Positions 27,501-36,000 of a stretch of 55,642 nt of DNA are shown piece after piece. Origin of the DNA: a virus. Position 1 is the first letter of the stretch, and each line of letters opens with the position of its first letter. The notes below the pieces were generated by a model. That model ran no database searches. It was not told the origin of the DNA and saw only the letters and a list, made by a program, of their open reading frames with translations. Made by a program: the position numbers and the translations under genes. The stretch is from positions 1-55,642 of the IMG/VR virus record IMGVR_UViG_3300048023_000226. One strand, written 5' to 3'.

Positions 27501-27893
27501 TCACTGGATTCGACTAAACCTAAAAACTTCCATTATGGCGCGACCGTTTCAGACCAAGTGTTGACAGTTGATGCAAACAGTTCTGTCGACTTCCATATGA
27601 TGTGGGGGTCTGAACAAAACAGCACTATCGACGTAACTTTCGGAGCCGCATGGACGAATTCAGGAACTACTGTAACACTTAACCGTGGAGATTTCGCGTC
27701 GTTCACCGTTGCAAATGCTCCACAGGGCACTGACGCTACTGTTACAGCAACCACTACTCTACTTGGTTCAACGTTCACCAGAGAAGTCAAGATGATCGTT
27801 GGTGAAGGTGCTACATCTACGCCTGGCGCCGGCGGCAGTGGTAGCAGTAATGGCGATGGTGGCGATGGTGAAGGCGATCCGCAGCAGAACTAA
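21510..27893 (+). CDS. Giant baseplate/tail structural protein with DUF4815 N-terminus (gp10-like)
   Basis: A 2127-residue protein. The N-terminal domain (about 10-340) is of the DUF4815 type: YNSGKALQARELNESQTIIH, then EIARFGRNIFTEGALVSPGG, then GYRLEFGQTDITVPKARQTL. The middle (about 1010-1230) has RSRRINFVAKGLRPNTKMFA, the following YFDGVDVSNW, and RNDPLAQTFFVDQIENPNGI, as in T4-like gp10/tail-pin-like proteins of marine phages. A Ser/Thr/Gly-rich linker (about 1685-1730) separates C-terminal beta domains that may bind receptors. The end is Gly/Asp-rich. It lies in the gp10 position after gp8. The function is a wedge-peripheral or fibre-network protein; the exact T4 counterpart is uncertain. 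Confidence 0.8.
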   Translation: MADFTDKTFRETYRDFYDPKDGYYRVLYNSGKALQARELNESQTIIHEEIARFGRNIFTEGALVSPGGSTVDNRIEYIRLDANSVIDPSLVGETLTNGTIQFIVLEAYNAVPEQDPSTLYVRYTDTSNVTDTDKAPRVQSGDVLTRPDNSTLTVIDDSEDEIPAAGRGTKAYFAPGEFFVQGHFVYMEGGESFLSKYSTEPTADIGFVIEESIVDESEDSNLYDNQGEVPDITAPGAHRYQIKLTPTTRDQVDISQNFIFVARVVKGVITREVSTFDAYSRVNDLLARRTKEESGDYVVDKFTAIFEPLDNTNLNLDVSEGIAYVDGYRLEFGQTDITVPKARQTLQTFNEPVPVAYGNYVYIDPTSSEGFGRLDAFGYLAIYDAASGGSVIGYCNVRGIQSDSFGYRLYIFDIRMSSIQGGTGYHSFADAVSLQDNIPGAGSPRIQLVDSTIHESSNNSLLFPLPRTSPKDDSITANYTVQRYTRIQSDSQGVISLSGVENNRWIIAESETSILTGPESVPSMAGVYSGLTPNTNHDIAYYVEVSNATPRTKTITVAEKTQTLPSTDWEKRPVFTDTVDGISLQSVLFRDSSGTDWSAAEDITHQFYLDGGQRDNFYDEAVVYLKPGYLLPTGDQSEIKVTYTHYTHTGPSGSTFFSASSYADDSYENIPNHTSATGQSISLRDVLDFRPSRTFGYTGEFNVVAELPQNASAITINDIEYYLPRIDVLVANAVNSGIGFGELQVIQGVPSITPKEPEIPVGSLSLYTFTLSPYTFSASDVSTAYIPNKRYTMKDIAKLERRLDELYERTALSFLETNTQSLVITDNQGQSRVKSGFFADNFSTFDYSDINNENYRASVDRSGLLQASFRENSVRLSYSTDNVDTVISKKGDLVTLPYVEVEFTEQELATSFINVNPHTVVSYIGNLELSPSSDEWRESRDLPPVIQSIYHTQEDLWYGGSYNWIDGSVTSFNSNLHMPLAEYQYKYENMVHAQDLLGETIGGQQIIPYMRSRRINFVAKGLRPNTKMFAYFDGVDVSNWVRQESTTQRFADNPQEFGSEYANESGYPADLGGPTLLQTDSKGELIGSFFLPNTESLKFRTGTQKFELLDVSLYDAESTISTSAFYSSQGALDTSQGNIDTTRRVYRSEGRNDPLAQTFFVDQIENPNGIFLTQLDVFMESKDSNAPLQVEVRTVENGVPTNQVVPGSVVFVNSDDVTVTSYDSISGESQGMNTLLTTGATAVKFDEPIYLTGGKEYAIILFSESVEYNVYISESEEFVIGSNQDKAPRISTLGSLFLSQNSSTWTPDQSKDLMFKLHRAHFETSGNLVLDNTSLPKVTLEFNPIETVAGQTHTDDIANNGIVKVYHQGHGFSNEDIVSISGVVNDIGGVPASEMNGLLEVYQPTWDGYYIKVPTVATASSSGGGNTVVASQQVYYDTFVPQIQAIVPNTTKINAGLSAPVAKSYGSSSDSRTVNQFVYTLQDEVPVFINEYNLNSQPKIVASSENVSTETLKLNLSLVTADPKVSPVIDLQRVAVMTLENVIDHDVYDPNTDTPDYTTFAYAAQHITTPVVVDESSLGLKVIFSGNRPSGSDFEVYVKTAPDEDTLVASTAIEGDSIHEWVKVDIDREIPTSDNPSNFPEYEYTHESEQFTAFQIKIVMHSENSSKSPLIKDLRAIALITGGSGSTGTTTTSSSSSNSGSTNTTSSTDTAGETNTGGDDTGTDTGTSLSAVAFPEISQLPTSVSITGAPRILSQYNPESDINNYMTPNEYWHQGTRRVRLFAKFDNNGDFQLYTNDPKKGSVNVGDDSLTGSTILATGKWLDRPVEVGEIFECGFRITHVDDVALPVYSGAFATQATPRAELRNVGTGADIGYQEVISVDVGELDSSGNMITWGGHGLVIDEHSNSLDNGASWTVDSLHLDPEVAITGTVRIEIFISPDNSLDNGTTLTGTTSIPLDVSYTLEGAPLVDDSLESQLVLLNADDGFVNDPDPTLTHYSLDSTKPKNFHYGATVSDQVLTVDANSSVDFHMMWGSEQNSTIDVTFGAAWTNSGTTVTLNRGDFASFTVANAPQGTDATVTATTTLLGSTFTREVKMIVGEGATSTPGAGGSGSSNGDGGDGEGDPQQN

Positions 27894-27895
27894 TT

Positions 27896-28129
27896 ATGAA
27901 TAATCATATAAAAGTAGAAGGACATAATAATCTAGTGCGAGATAGACGAACTGGAGTGTTACTAAATACCAACAAGGCTGAGATAGATAAAGCACGGAAG
28001 ATAAGCAAATCAAATCAAGAAAAGCAAAATCATATTGAATATTTATCCAAAGAAGTTAAAGGATTAAAGGAAGATATGACACAAATAAAAGAATTGCTTT
28101 TTCGTTTAGTAGAGGATAAAAATGAGTAA
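27896..28129 (+). CDS. Small conserved coiled-coil protein
   Basis: A 77-residue protein. The N-terminal half (KVEGHNNLVRDRRTGVLLNT) is a short conserved-looking motif and the C-terminal half is a heptad coiled coil ending in LKEDMTQIKELLFRLVEDK. Proteins of this form (a 'VEG..NLVRD..TG.ILNT' start plus a coil) are frequent small virion or assembly genes in marine T4-like phages, without known function. It lies 2 bases after the DUF4815 gene and overlaps the following fibre gene by 8 bases, so it is likely made together with them. Confidence 0.75.
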   Translation: MNNHIKVEGHNNLVRDRRTGVLLNTNKAEIDKARKISKSNQEKQNHIEYLSKEVKGLKEDMTQIKELLFRLVEDKNE

Positions 28130-31100
28130 CATACAAGTAGTCAATCTTGCAGACAACATCAACGCCGCGATTTTAAAGATCAATCAAAACTTCGCTGAGA
28201 TAGATACGTCTAAGATGACAGAGGCCGAAGTCAATGCATTGATTCAGGCTGCGATCGATAGTCTAGACGTGAGTCTTGATGCCGCTGCAGTCCGTGCAAT
28301 CATCGAAGGTTCCGACTTGGATATGTCCGGCAATAAAGTTTTGTTTGGCAACATGTACCAGTCAGTGTCAGACCTACCAAATGCATCCACCTATCACGGT
28401 ATGTTTGCTCATGTTCATGAAACAGGTGGAGCATACTTTGCGCATAGTAATTCATGGATAGAACTTGCAAACAAAAGCGACATAGGGACAGGTTCTTCGG
28501 ATGTTGAATCCCTAGACGACTTAGAAGATGTCAATACCACAGGTAAAACTCTCGGACAGGTATTAAAGTGGAACGGATCTATTTGGATCGCTGATGATGA
28601 GTCTGGTGGCGGTTCAGGGACAGGTGGTACATCTGTCTACACAGTCACAGTATACGCTCGTTCTCCAAAAGAGACTACCCCTACAAAACCAAACAATGGG
28701 TCATATACATTTTCGACCGGAACCTTTGCAGAACCTACGGGTCCAAACTGGTACAGAAGTATTCCTTCAACTCCAGCAAACGAAGATGTCTGGGCGTCTA
28801 CTACAACCTTTATTACGCTTGACCCAGACACAACCGTAAACGCAGGCACATGGTCAGATCCATCACTTGTAGGATCACAGTCAACTCCAGTAGATAACAG
28901 TGCGGGAGCTAAGTATGCACAGATATTTGCATATAAGAGAGTTGCAAGCGATACGACACTTGGCGCAGCTGATGCTCCAGTGGGCGGTACATTTGATTTC
29001 TCTACAGGAATTTACTTATCACCAGATGAAGAACAGGTAACTGCATCGGTAGATGCTGGATGGGAAAGCACACCCCCACCTCGTACCGAAGAAACTCCTC
29101 AACTGTATGTTGTAACAGGTATTGCAAGTGATGTAGATCTTGCAGAAGGTGATACAGTTGATACTTCGATCACATGGGGAGATCCACGACCAACGTCTTC
29201 AGGTACAGATGGTCAAGATGGTAGGTCCACGTTCCTTGCAGTTGCATATCGTCGTGTAGCAGATACGGCAGACGCCAACAACGATTTAGTTGTACCAGAT
29301 GAGCCACGTGGTGGTGGTATCGATTTCGGTGCAGCCACTCCAGCAGGAGTTCATCTAGGATTCCCTATTACAGATTCTTCGGGTAACCAATGGTACTCAA
29401 CACCACCATCTGGTACAGATACTCTATGGCAGTCATATCACTTATTCACACAGTTTGGTGATACCGGCGAAGACTGGGCTACAGACGACAGAACATCTAC
29501 AGGTACGCCACTTGATTGGTCAGAACCTACGATTCAGTCGATCATTCCAGTATCAACATACTTCAAGTCTTTGTATGCACGATCACATCTAGACCTAACA
29601 CAGTCCGCATACATTCTACCGAATCCAGCAAACAATGCGAACAATGGTGCGGTGTATGACTTTACATTAAATCGATTCTCAAGTCTACCTTCACATGAAG
29701 GTATCAATTGGACAGAAGAGATGCCGCCGTTGTTCGATAGTAACGACGAAAGCAATGGTCCACTATGGGAGATCAGTACAGTCGCTACTCTTCGTGGTGC
29801 GATCGGTGCAGATAATACTCTAACATTTACTACACCAAAACTAATTCTTAATGTTGCGATTGATGGTATCGATGGATATCAAGTCACACAGGTTAATGCA
29901 TACCGTCGTGCGGGTAGTTGGACTACATCCACTGCCGTGTCTGGCGGATCATTTAACTTTGAAACTAAAACATTTACACCGCCTGCAAATTGGTCTAAAA
30001 CAGTACCAACAGGTGATAGTCAATTATACGTCATTACAGGTGTTGCGTCAACTCGACCAGACAACTATCCAACAGCAACTACTCCTCTGGTAGAAGATAC
30101 TCAAATAGAATGGGATCTCCCAGAAGCAACTCAGGCGGGTGGTAATGGTGCACCTGGCCGATCTACTGCGCACGTTGTTGCGGTGACCAGAACACCAAGT
30201 GCTAGTGCTCCAAATACTCCTACAGGCGGTAGTGTTAACTTCACGGGTGGTATTGCTAAAGTAATGCCTACTGCAACTGATCATACATGGTACGACGATG
30301 TGGGTCTTATGGACGCCGCAGGGTACAATGTCGGTGGTACAATATGGGCATCCGAAGCAACTTTCTCTATCAGTGGTGATGAGGGTACAGACAACACTGC
30401 AACTTGGTCTGCTCCTTACCTAGACCACAATAACGGTGCGGATGGATTCTCGACATATCAGGTACAGATCTTTAAGAGAGATTCTTCTACTGCGACAGTA
30501 TCAAGCATTACAGGGACTCTACCTACAAACAATGACCCAAGTGTTTACTATGATTTTGATAACGATGGAATGTCTGGACTACCTTCTGATTGGTCAGAGA
30601 CTCCACAAGAAGATCGTACACTAGGTAATGCACTATGGATGAGTCGTGCGGTAGCTACAGTTCAGGGTGACTTACAAGGAATCGATGATGATTTAACATG
30701 GACAAGTCCAGTTATCTACTCTGTCGATGGTGATTCAGGAACTCCGGACTTAGAAAATCTACCTAGAGAATCTCGCGGATACGTTTACTACTATACTGTT
30801 ATAGAGGCAGAACAGGATACTTTAGCAGCATCACTACAGCCTTCTTACAATGCAACACTAGGATTTACTTGGGATGATACAGATGGCGGTTCAATCACTG
30901 GATTGAATGGTAACTGGGGTATGAACCCAACAGTAGACACTAACTTATCTGGAACGTTATGGGCTGCTCGATACTTTGCAGAAAGAAGTGCCGAGGGTGT
31001 CACGACGGTTGCAGTAAGTGCTGCATTCCGTAGTTACAACTTTAATGGTTTGGTTACTTTCCAAAACATGAACCAAGAGTTAGGTAATCCGCAATCATCT

Positions 31101-31316
31101 TTAATCACAACTATTGATGGTGGTCATATTACCACGGGTAGAATCGATGCAAGTTTAGTTGCTATTACAACTGATCCAGATAGTTATGAAGAGGGAGACA
31201 CTGGTCTAAATATAACATCTAGTGTAGCTGGACAAGGTAGTATGTCAATTACTAACGATCTTATCACGATTAGTGACGCTAATAATGTAAGAGTCAAACT
31301 TGGTAAACTATCATGA
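28122..31316 (+). CDS. Modular tail fibre with about eight beta-sandwich repeats
   Basis: A 1064-residue fibre. The N-terminus (NLADNINAAILKINQNFAEI) shares the 'INxNFxEL' start of the collagen-like fibre. From about residue 168 to 960 there are about eight related modules, each running YxVxVYxR ... P..G..F.F ... W....P ... LWxS.a.a ... W..P; examples begin SVYTVTVYARSP, YAQIFAYKRV, STFLAVAYRRV, TYFKSLYARS, YQVTQVNAYRR, STAHVVAVTRT and STYQVQIFKR. The C-terminus contains TTIDGGHITTGRIDASLV and ends NNVRVKLGKLS, matching the collagen-like fibre end. This suggests a shared distal assembly or attachment element. It overlaps both neighbours (8 and 4 bases). Confidence 0.85.
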   Translation: MSNIQVVNLADNINAAILKINQNFAEIDTSKMTEAEVNALIQAAIDSLDVSLDAAAVRAIIEGSDLDMSGNKVLFGNMYQSVSDLPNASTYHGMFAHVHETGGAYFAHSNSWIELANKSDIGTGSSDVESLDDLEDVNTTGKTLGQVLKWNGSIWIADDESGGGSGTGGTSVYTVTVYARSPKETTPTKPNNGSYTFSTGTFAEPTGPNWYRSIPSTPANEDVWASTTTFITLDPDTTVNAGTWSDPSLVGSQSTPVDNSAGAKYAQIFAYKRVASDTTLGAADAPVGGTFDFSTGIYLSPDEEQVTASVDAGWESTPPPRTEETPQLYVVTGIASDVDLAEGDTVDTSITWGDPRPTSSGTDGQDGRSTFLAVAYRRVADTADANNDLVVPDEPRGGGIDFGAATPAGVHLGFPITDSSGNQWYSTPPSGTDTLWQSYHLFTQFGDTGEDWATDDRTSTGTPLDWSEPTIQSIIPVSTYFKSLYARSHLDLTQSAYILPNPANNANNGAVYDFTLNRFSSLPSHEGINWTEEMPPLFDSNDESNGPLWEISTVATLRGAIGADNTLTFTTPKLILNVAIDGIDGYQVTQVNAYRRAGSWTTSTAVSGGSFNFETKTFTPPANWSKTVPTGDSQLYVITGVASTRPDNYPTATTPLVEDTQIEWDLPEATQAGGNGAPGRSTAHVVAVTRTPSASAPNTPTGGSVNFTGGIAKVMPTATDHTWYDDVGLMDAAGYNVGGTIWASEATFSISGDEGTDNTATWSAPYLDHNNGADGFSTYQVQIFKRDSSTATVSSITGTLPTNNDPSVYYDFDNDGMSGLPSDWSETPQEDRTLGNALWMSRAVATVQGDLQGIDDDLTWTSPVIYSVDGDSGTPDLENLPRESRGYVYYYTVIEAEQDTLAASLQPSYNATLGFTWDDTDGGSITGLNGNWGMNPTVDTNLSGTLWAARYFAERSAEGVTTVAVSAAFRSYNFNGLVTFQNMNQELGNPQSSLITTIDGGHITTGRIDASLVAITTDPDSYEEGDTGLNITSSVAGQGSMSITNDLITISDANNVRVKLGKLS

Positions 31317-31615
31317 GTTATGGACTATATATTTCAGACGGTGTTAATGGGTCTGTTATCACCAATTCAAATAATATTTTTAATGAAGAATATGAATTTG
31401 AATTTACTAGTCAAGCAATTTCAGGGGGTTCTTCAATAGATATTCAAACGAGTGGTGCTGGAAATCCAGCACTCATAGGTATTTTCATTGAAGAAAACAC
31501 AGGGTTAGATGCAGACATTGAAGTAGAAAGAGATTCTGTCAATGACATACTAAGAATTAAAAATACAGGAACTTCTTCGCAATCTGTTTCTGCAAAACTA
31601 TTCAGGTTTCAATAA
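31313..31615 (+). CDS. Small beta-rich fibre-associated protein (YGL motif)
   Basis: A 100-residue protein beginning SYGLYISDGVNGSVITNSNN and continuing as predicted beta strands to the end (SVSAKLFRFQ). The 'YGL....NG..I.xS' opening recurs twice in the next gene, so the two appear related. It overlaps the fibre gene by ATGA and the next gene by one base. It may be a small tip or decoration subunit of the fibre; no named homologue recognised. Confidence 0.68.
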   Translation: MSYGLYISDGVNGSVITNSNNIFNEEYEFEFTSQAISGGSSIDIQTSGAGNPALIGIFIEENTGLDADIEVERDSVNDILRIKNTGTSSQSVSAKLFRFQ

Positions 31616-32403
31616 TGAGTGATTATGGCTTAACAGTATATAATGATAATAACGGGTTAATGTTTGACTCTTCTCGTAAAATGAATAGTTATGTTGTTAC
31701 TGAAATTGGAACAGGATTGGGACCTAGTATTACGATAGGTTCAGATGATTTTGTTTTTGTAAAGGTACCATATGGTCAAGCAAGCAGTTTTGCAACCACT
31801 GTAGTGTTTATGGGCGCACCCTTAACTATACCACCAACTGCGCCGGCATTTTATGGACAAGATTTTACTCTGACTAACAACAATGGTATTAGTAACACCA
31901 CATGGACATCCCCTACTCCAGTAATCCTAGATTACTTTGTAGTACGACATTCTAGTCAAATATCATCTACGGATGATTATGGTCTAGTTGTGTACAACGA
32001 AGATCAAACTGTACAATTTGATAGTAGATCCATAACATTAGGACAGCATTTTAAGATCAACAGTTTTTATGAAACGAGAACTGTGGATGCTTGGTCACCA
32101 CAAAATGGTGGTGAAGAACTAGGATCTTCAGGTGACTACGTTGAACTTTCAAAATGGACAAATGGAGTAGTTGGTGGACTTATTACTAGTTCTACGGTTA
32201 TAGGCCTATGGATTGGTCCACGTCATGCTATAAATTATTTCAGTACTGCGATCGACCTCGGCAACTCTGGCGATGACGATGATTCACCGCTGGGGCCACC
32301 CGGCGGCAACGGACTCCCAACCAGCGGTGGTAACTTTGCCACAAGTACTGAAAGTTATAATAATTCCATTAATGCAATGATCGTTACTGGCGTATTAATT
32401 TAA
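31615..32403 (+). CDS. Fibre-associated protein with two YGL-type units and Gly-rich tail
   Basis: A 262-residue protein with an internal duplication: DYGLTVYNDNNGLMFDS (about 3-19) and DYGLVVYNEDQTVQFDS (about 122-138) each begin a beta-rich unit of about 120 residues. Between about 218 and 242 there is a DDDDSPLGPPGGNGLPTSGG stretch, a loop type seen in tail adhesins, before a short final strand region. Position between the modular fibre and a fibre-assembly chaperone argues for a fibre tip or receptor-binding subunit. The function is not known. Confidence 0.68.
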   Translation: MSDYGLTVYNDNNGLMFDSSRKMNSYVVTEIGTGLGPSITIGSDDFVFVKVPYGQASSFATTVVFMGAPLTIPPTAPAFYGQDFTLTNNNGISNTTWTSPTPVILDYFVVRHSSQISSTDDYGLVVYNEDQTVQFDSRSITLGQHFKINSFYETRTVDAWSPQNGGEELGSSGDYVELSKWTNGVVGGLITSSTVIGLWIGPRHAINYFSTAIDLGNSGDDDDSPLGPPGGNGLPTSGGNFATSTESYNNSINAMIVTGVLI

Positions 32404-32417
32404 AAAAGAGAAAGAAA

Positions 32418-32858
32418 ATGATTTATTACATCGCATACATTAGAAATAATGAAATACAAACATTAAAGTTAGCCAGTGGCTCTAACGAACCTGAAGGTTT
32501 AAGAGAAGATGGCACAACAATTGTACACATCGATTTTGTTGTTCAAGACAAAACAGATTTTATACAAACTCATTATTGGGATGGTGACTGGAAACAAAGA
32601 GAACCTTCTCCAAATATACATTCTTCTTGGGTAGATGGAGAATGGGTTTGGGATCAAGAAGATCTAATGAATGAAGTCAGATTTATGAGAAATCGCATTA
32701 TAGCGAGCACTGACTGGACTCAGCTCTCAGACTCTCCACTATCTACTGATATGAAGAATGCGTGGGCGGGGTATCGTCAAGAATTAAGAGACTTAGACTT
32801 TATTGATCCGGATATGTCAAATATTAATCAGGTTAACTGGCCAGAACCCCCACAATAA
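32418..32858 (+). CDS. Tail fibre assembly chaperone (Phage_tail_APC-like)
   Basis: A 146-residue protein. The C-terminal half contains VRFMRNRIIASTDWTQLSDS followed by PLS......WAGYRQELRDL, the hallmark of Tfa/Phage_tail_APC proteins (R..RN.LL..tDWtq..D.pl......W..YR..LRd). The N-terminal half is a beta-rich, acidic adaptor. Such proteins help fold or trimerise the distal fibre and sometimes stay bound. It is the last gene of its unit and is followed by a terminator. Confidence 0.85.
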   Translation: MIYYIAYIRNNEIQTLKLASGSNEPEGLREDGTTIVHIDFVVQDKTDFIQTHYWDGDWKQREPSPNIHSSWVDGEWVWDQEDLMNEVRFMRNRIIASTDWTQLSDSPLSTDMKNAWAGYRQELRDLDFIDPDMSNINQVNWPEPPQ

Positions 32859-32912
32859 TTATTTACTTAATCTCTGAAATTAGAATATTATAAGTAAAGT
32901 AAATATTTTTTT

Positions 32913-32950
32913 AAAAATGTGCTTAGACTTCGTTTATGCACATTTTTTTT
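32913..32950 (+). terminator. Rho-independent terminator after fibre chaperone
   Basis: AAAAATGTGC/GCACATTTTT is a 10-bp stem with a 15-base loop, and the T-run continues past the stem. The next late promoter begins three bases later. Confidence 0.85.
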
Positions 32951-32952
32951 GT

Positions 32953-32960
32953 TATAAATA
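32953..32960 (+). promoter_or_regulatory. T4-type late promoter for the tetrapeptide-repeat gene
   Basis: GTTATAAATAAAG lies immediately after the preceding terminator and 51 bases before the GTG start of the giant repeat gene. Confidence 0.85.
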
Positions 32961-33011
32961 AAGGGGTCATTAACCAATAAACTTTAACTTTAGCTAAAGA
33001 GAGACGATATC

Positions 33012-36000
33012 GTGTCAGCATCTAGTATACCACTAAAAATTAAAAATACCGATGGTGACCTACAGGAATTCACTCCAGCGCAAGAGATGTATCTTGCGGT
33101 AAAGGTGGGTGAAGCATTAGCGGAGGCCTCCGCTGGTGATGTCGGTGACATCAGTCTAACCAATGGTACAAACATCGGTTCTTTTGTAGATACGTACTAC
33201 AATGAACCAGCGGGTACACACCCAATGTCTGCTATCACTGGCACAAGTGTAACTACAACCTTGAAACAGGTTGCTGGTTCCGCGAGTGAATCTGGTTCTG
33301 ATTTTGCCCGTCCTGTCGGTTATTATGCAGATAATTCTAATCCTGGCTTCTACGAAATGGTAGACTCAGATTTAGATAATCTCACAAATCGTGCACTAAA
33401 AAATGTGGAGACCCTAGGTCTTCAGGGTGCATATGAACTTTCAACGTCCTCGCCAGGCAGTGATTGGACCAAACACATCGATGGTGTGTTCTCCGATACT
33501 CATGGTGACGGTACAACAACTCAATACCACATCTGGAAGAAAGTTACTTTGGCAACACCACCAGCCGGTGTTACCACTACACGTCCAGTTGCAACCGACT
33601 ATGATGGTACTTCATCATTCAGCGGTTTTAAAGAAATGTCAGACGCAGAAATCAAGTATACACTTGGTCAACGCGCTAAGTCACTCCGAGCAACAGCAGG
33701 TGCGATTGGTTCATACCAGTTGCGTTCATCTGCACAAGGTGCTCCAACTCTAGCAGGTACATGGGTACCACGAGGTTCTGCCTCTAACACCCGTCGTACT
33801 ATTGTCGACGTTGCATACTCTCGTACACGTAACTCAGCTTACACACGTACAAGAATCTCTGCATATACTCGTAACCGTATTTCAACATATACTCGTAATA
33901 GTGTAGATACTTTCTCACGTACGTTTGTTGGAGAATATACGGGAGCGTATTCACGTGACTTCGTAGGAAACTATGCTCGTGACTATGTAGGCAACTACGC
34001 AAGAACTCGCGTTTCATCATATACACGTAACAGACTAACTGCATTTACTGGTTATTTTGCCGGTACTTACAACCGTTCACGTGTTTCTACATATGTCCGA
34101 AACCGAATCACACCATTTACTGGTACATTCTCACGCAATAGAGTTTCTTCTTATACTCGTGGTCGTGTATCAACTTACACAGGTACTTACTCACGTACAC
34201 GCAGTTCTGCTTACACAGCAGACTACACTCGTACTCGTGTGTCAGCATACACCGGAACTTACTCAGGAACTTATTCCCGTAACCGTGTATCTGCATATGC
34301 CGGTACCTACACACGCAACCGTGTATCAACTTATGCACGTACTAGTACTCGAACTCGTACATCTGCTTACTCAGCAGACTACACCCGTACTCGTATAACT
34401 AATTACACACGTGACCGTGTAACAAACTTCGCAGGCGTTTTCTCTCGTGCACGTGTTTCATCATACACACGCAATCGAGTTACTAACTTCGCTGGTAACT
34501 TCGTAGGTAACTATGCTCGTGGATTCGTGGGTAACTACTCACGTGGCTTCGCAGGCAACTACTCTCGTGGTTATGCTGGTGATTATGTTGGTAACTACGC
34601 TCGTGTTTCTACTCGTACATCCACTCGTACACGTTATTCAGCATATGCCCGTACGTCAACTCGTACTCGCTATTCTGCATATACTCGTGATCGCGTCACT
34701 AACTTTGCCGGAAACTTCGTAGGTAACTATGCAACTACCTTTACTGGTGATTTCGTAGGTAACTATTCAAGAACATTCGTAGGAAACTATGGTGGTAACT
34801 TCGTAGGTAACTATGCAACCACATTTACTGGCGACTTTGTTGGTAACTATGCTCGTGGATATGCTGGTAACTATGCCGGAGATTACGTAGGTAACTATTC
34901 ACGTGATCGTGTAACTAACTTTGCTGGTAACTTTATCGGTAACTACGCAACAACGTTCACAGGTGATTTTGTTGGTAACTATGCTCGTGGATATGCTGGT
35001 AACTATGCTGGCGATTATGTGGGAGATTACGCAAGAACAAGTACTCGTACTCGCTATCAAACATACGACTACACTCGTAATTCAACCCGCACATCAACAC
35101 GTACACTAGCCTATACCCGTACATTGTACTATGCCGGCGACTTCGTTGGAAATTATTCTCGTAACCGTGCATTCTCATACGCTGGAGATTACTCTCGCAA
35201 CCGTGCATTCTCATATGTCGGTAACTACGGACGCACACGTACTGGTAACTATACTGGTAACTATGGCCGTACTCGTGCTACTAACTACGCAGGTAACTTC
35301 GTAGGAAACTACGGACGTACTCGTGCCGCATCTTATGTTGGTAACTACGGACGTACATCCACTCGTACACGTAATGCGACATATACTGGTAACTATGGTC
35401 GTACTCGTGCCGCATCTTATGTCGGTAACTACGGACGTACATCCGCTCGTACACGTAATGCGACATATACTGGTAACTACGGACGTACTCGTGCAGCATC
35501 ATATGTTGGTGATTACTCGCGTAACCGCGCAACCAACTTTACTGGTAACTTTGCTGGTGATTACTCTAGAGGACGTGCTGCAACGCTTGACTACACTAGA
35601 GATTCTATAAACGGCGGATCATTCACAGGAAACTATAGTCGAAACCGTGCATCAAGTGTAAGCTATACTCGATATAACTATTCTACTCGTGTTTCTACCA
35701 GAGAAAGTACTGGATCTGGTTCTAGCTGGAGTGGCTTCCAAATTCAGACGAGCTTTGCACAACCAACTTATTACTGGGAAGTGCAATACGAAGGTGGTAT
35801 ATACATCTATAATATACACTGGGATGGGTTTGCTGGAAGTACTGCATTGAGCAACGGATCTACAACGACAATAACTGTCGGTGGGGTAACATACGGTAGA
35901 GGTAGCTACCATAGCTCTGGTTTCGGTGCTCCTAGGTATTATATTAGAAGATTATCACCTAATACTTTCACCGGCAACTATTCTGGTAACTACACTGGCG

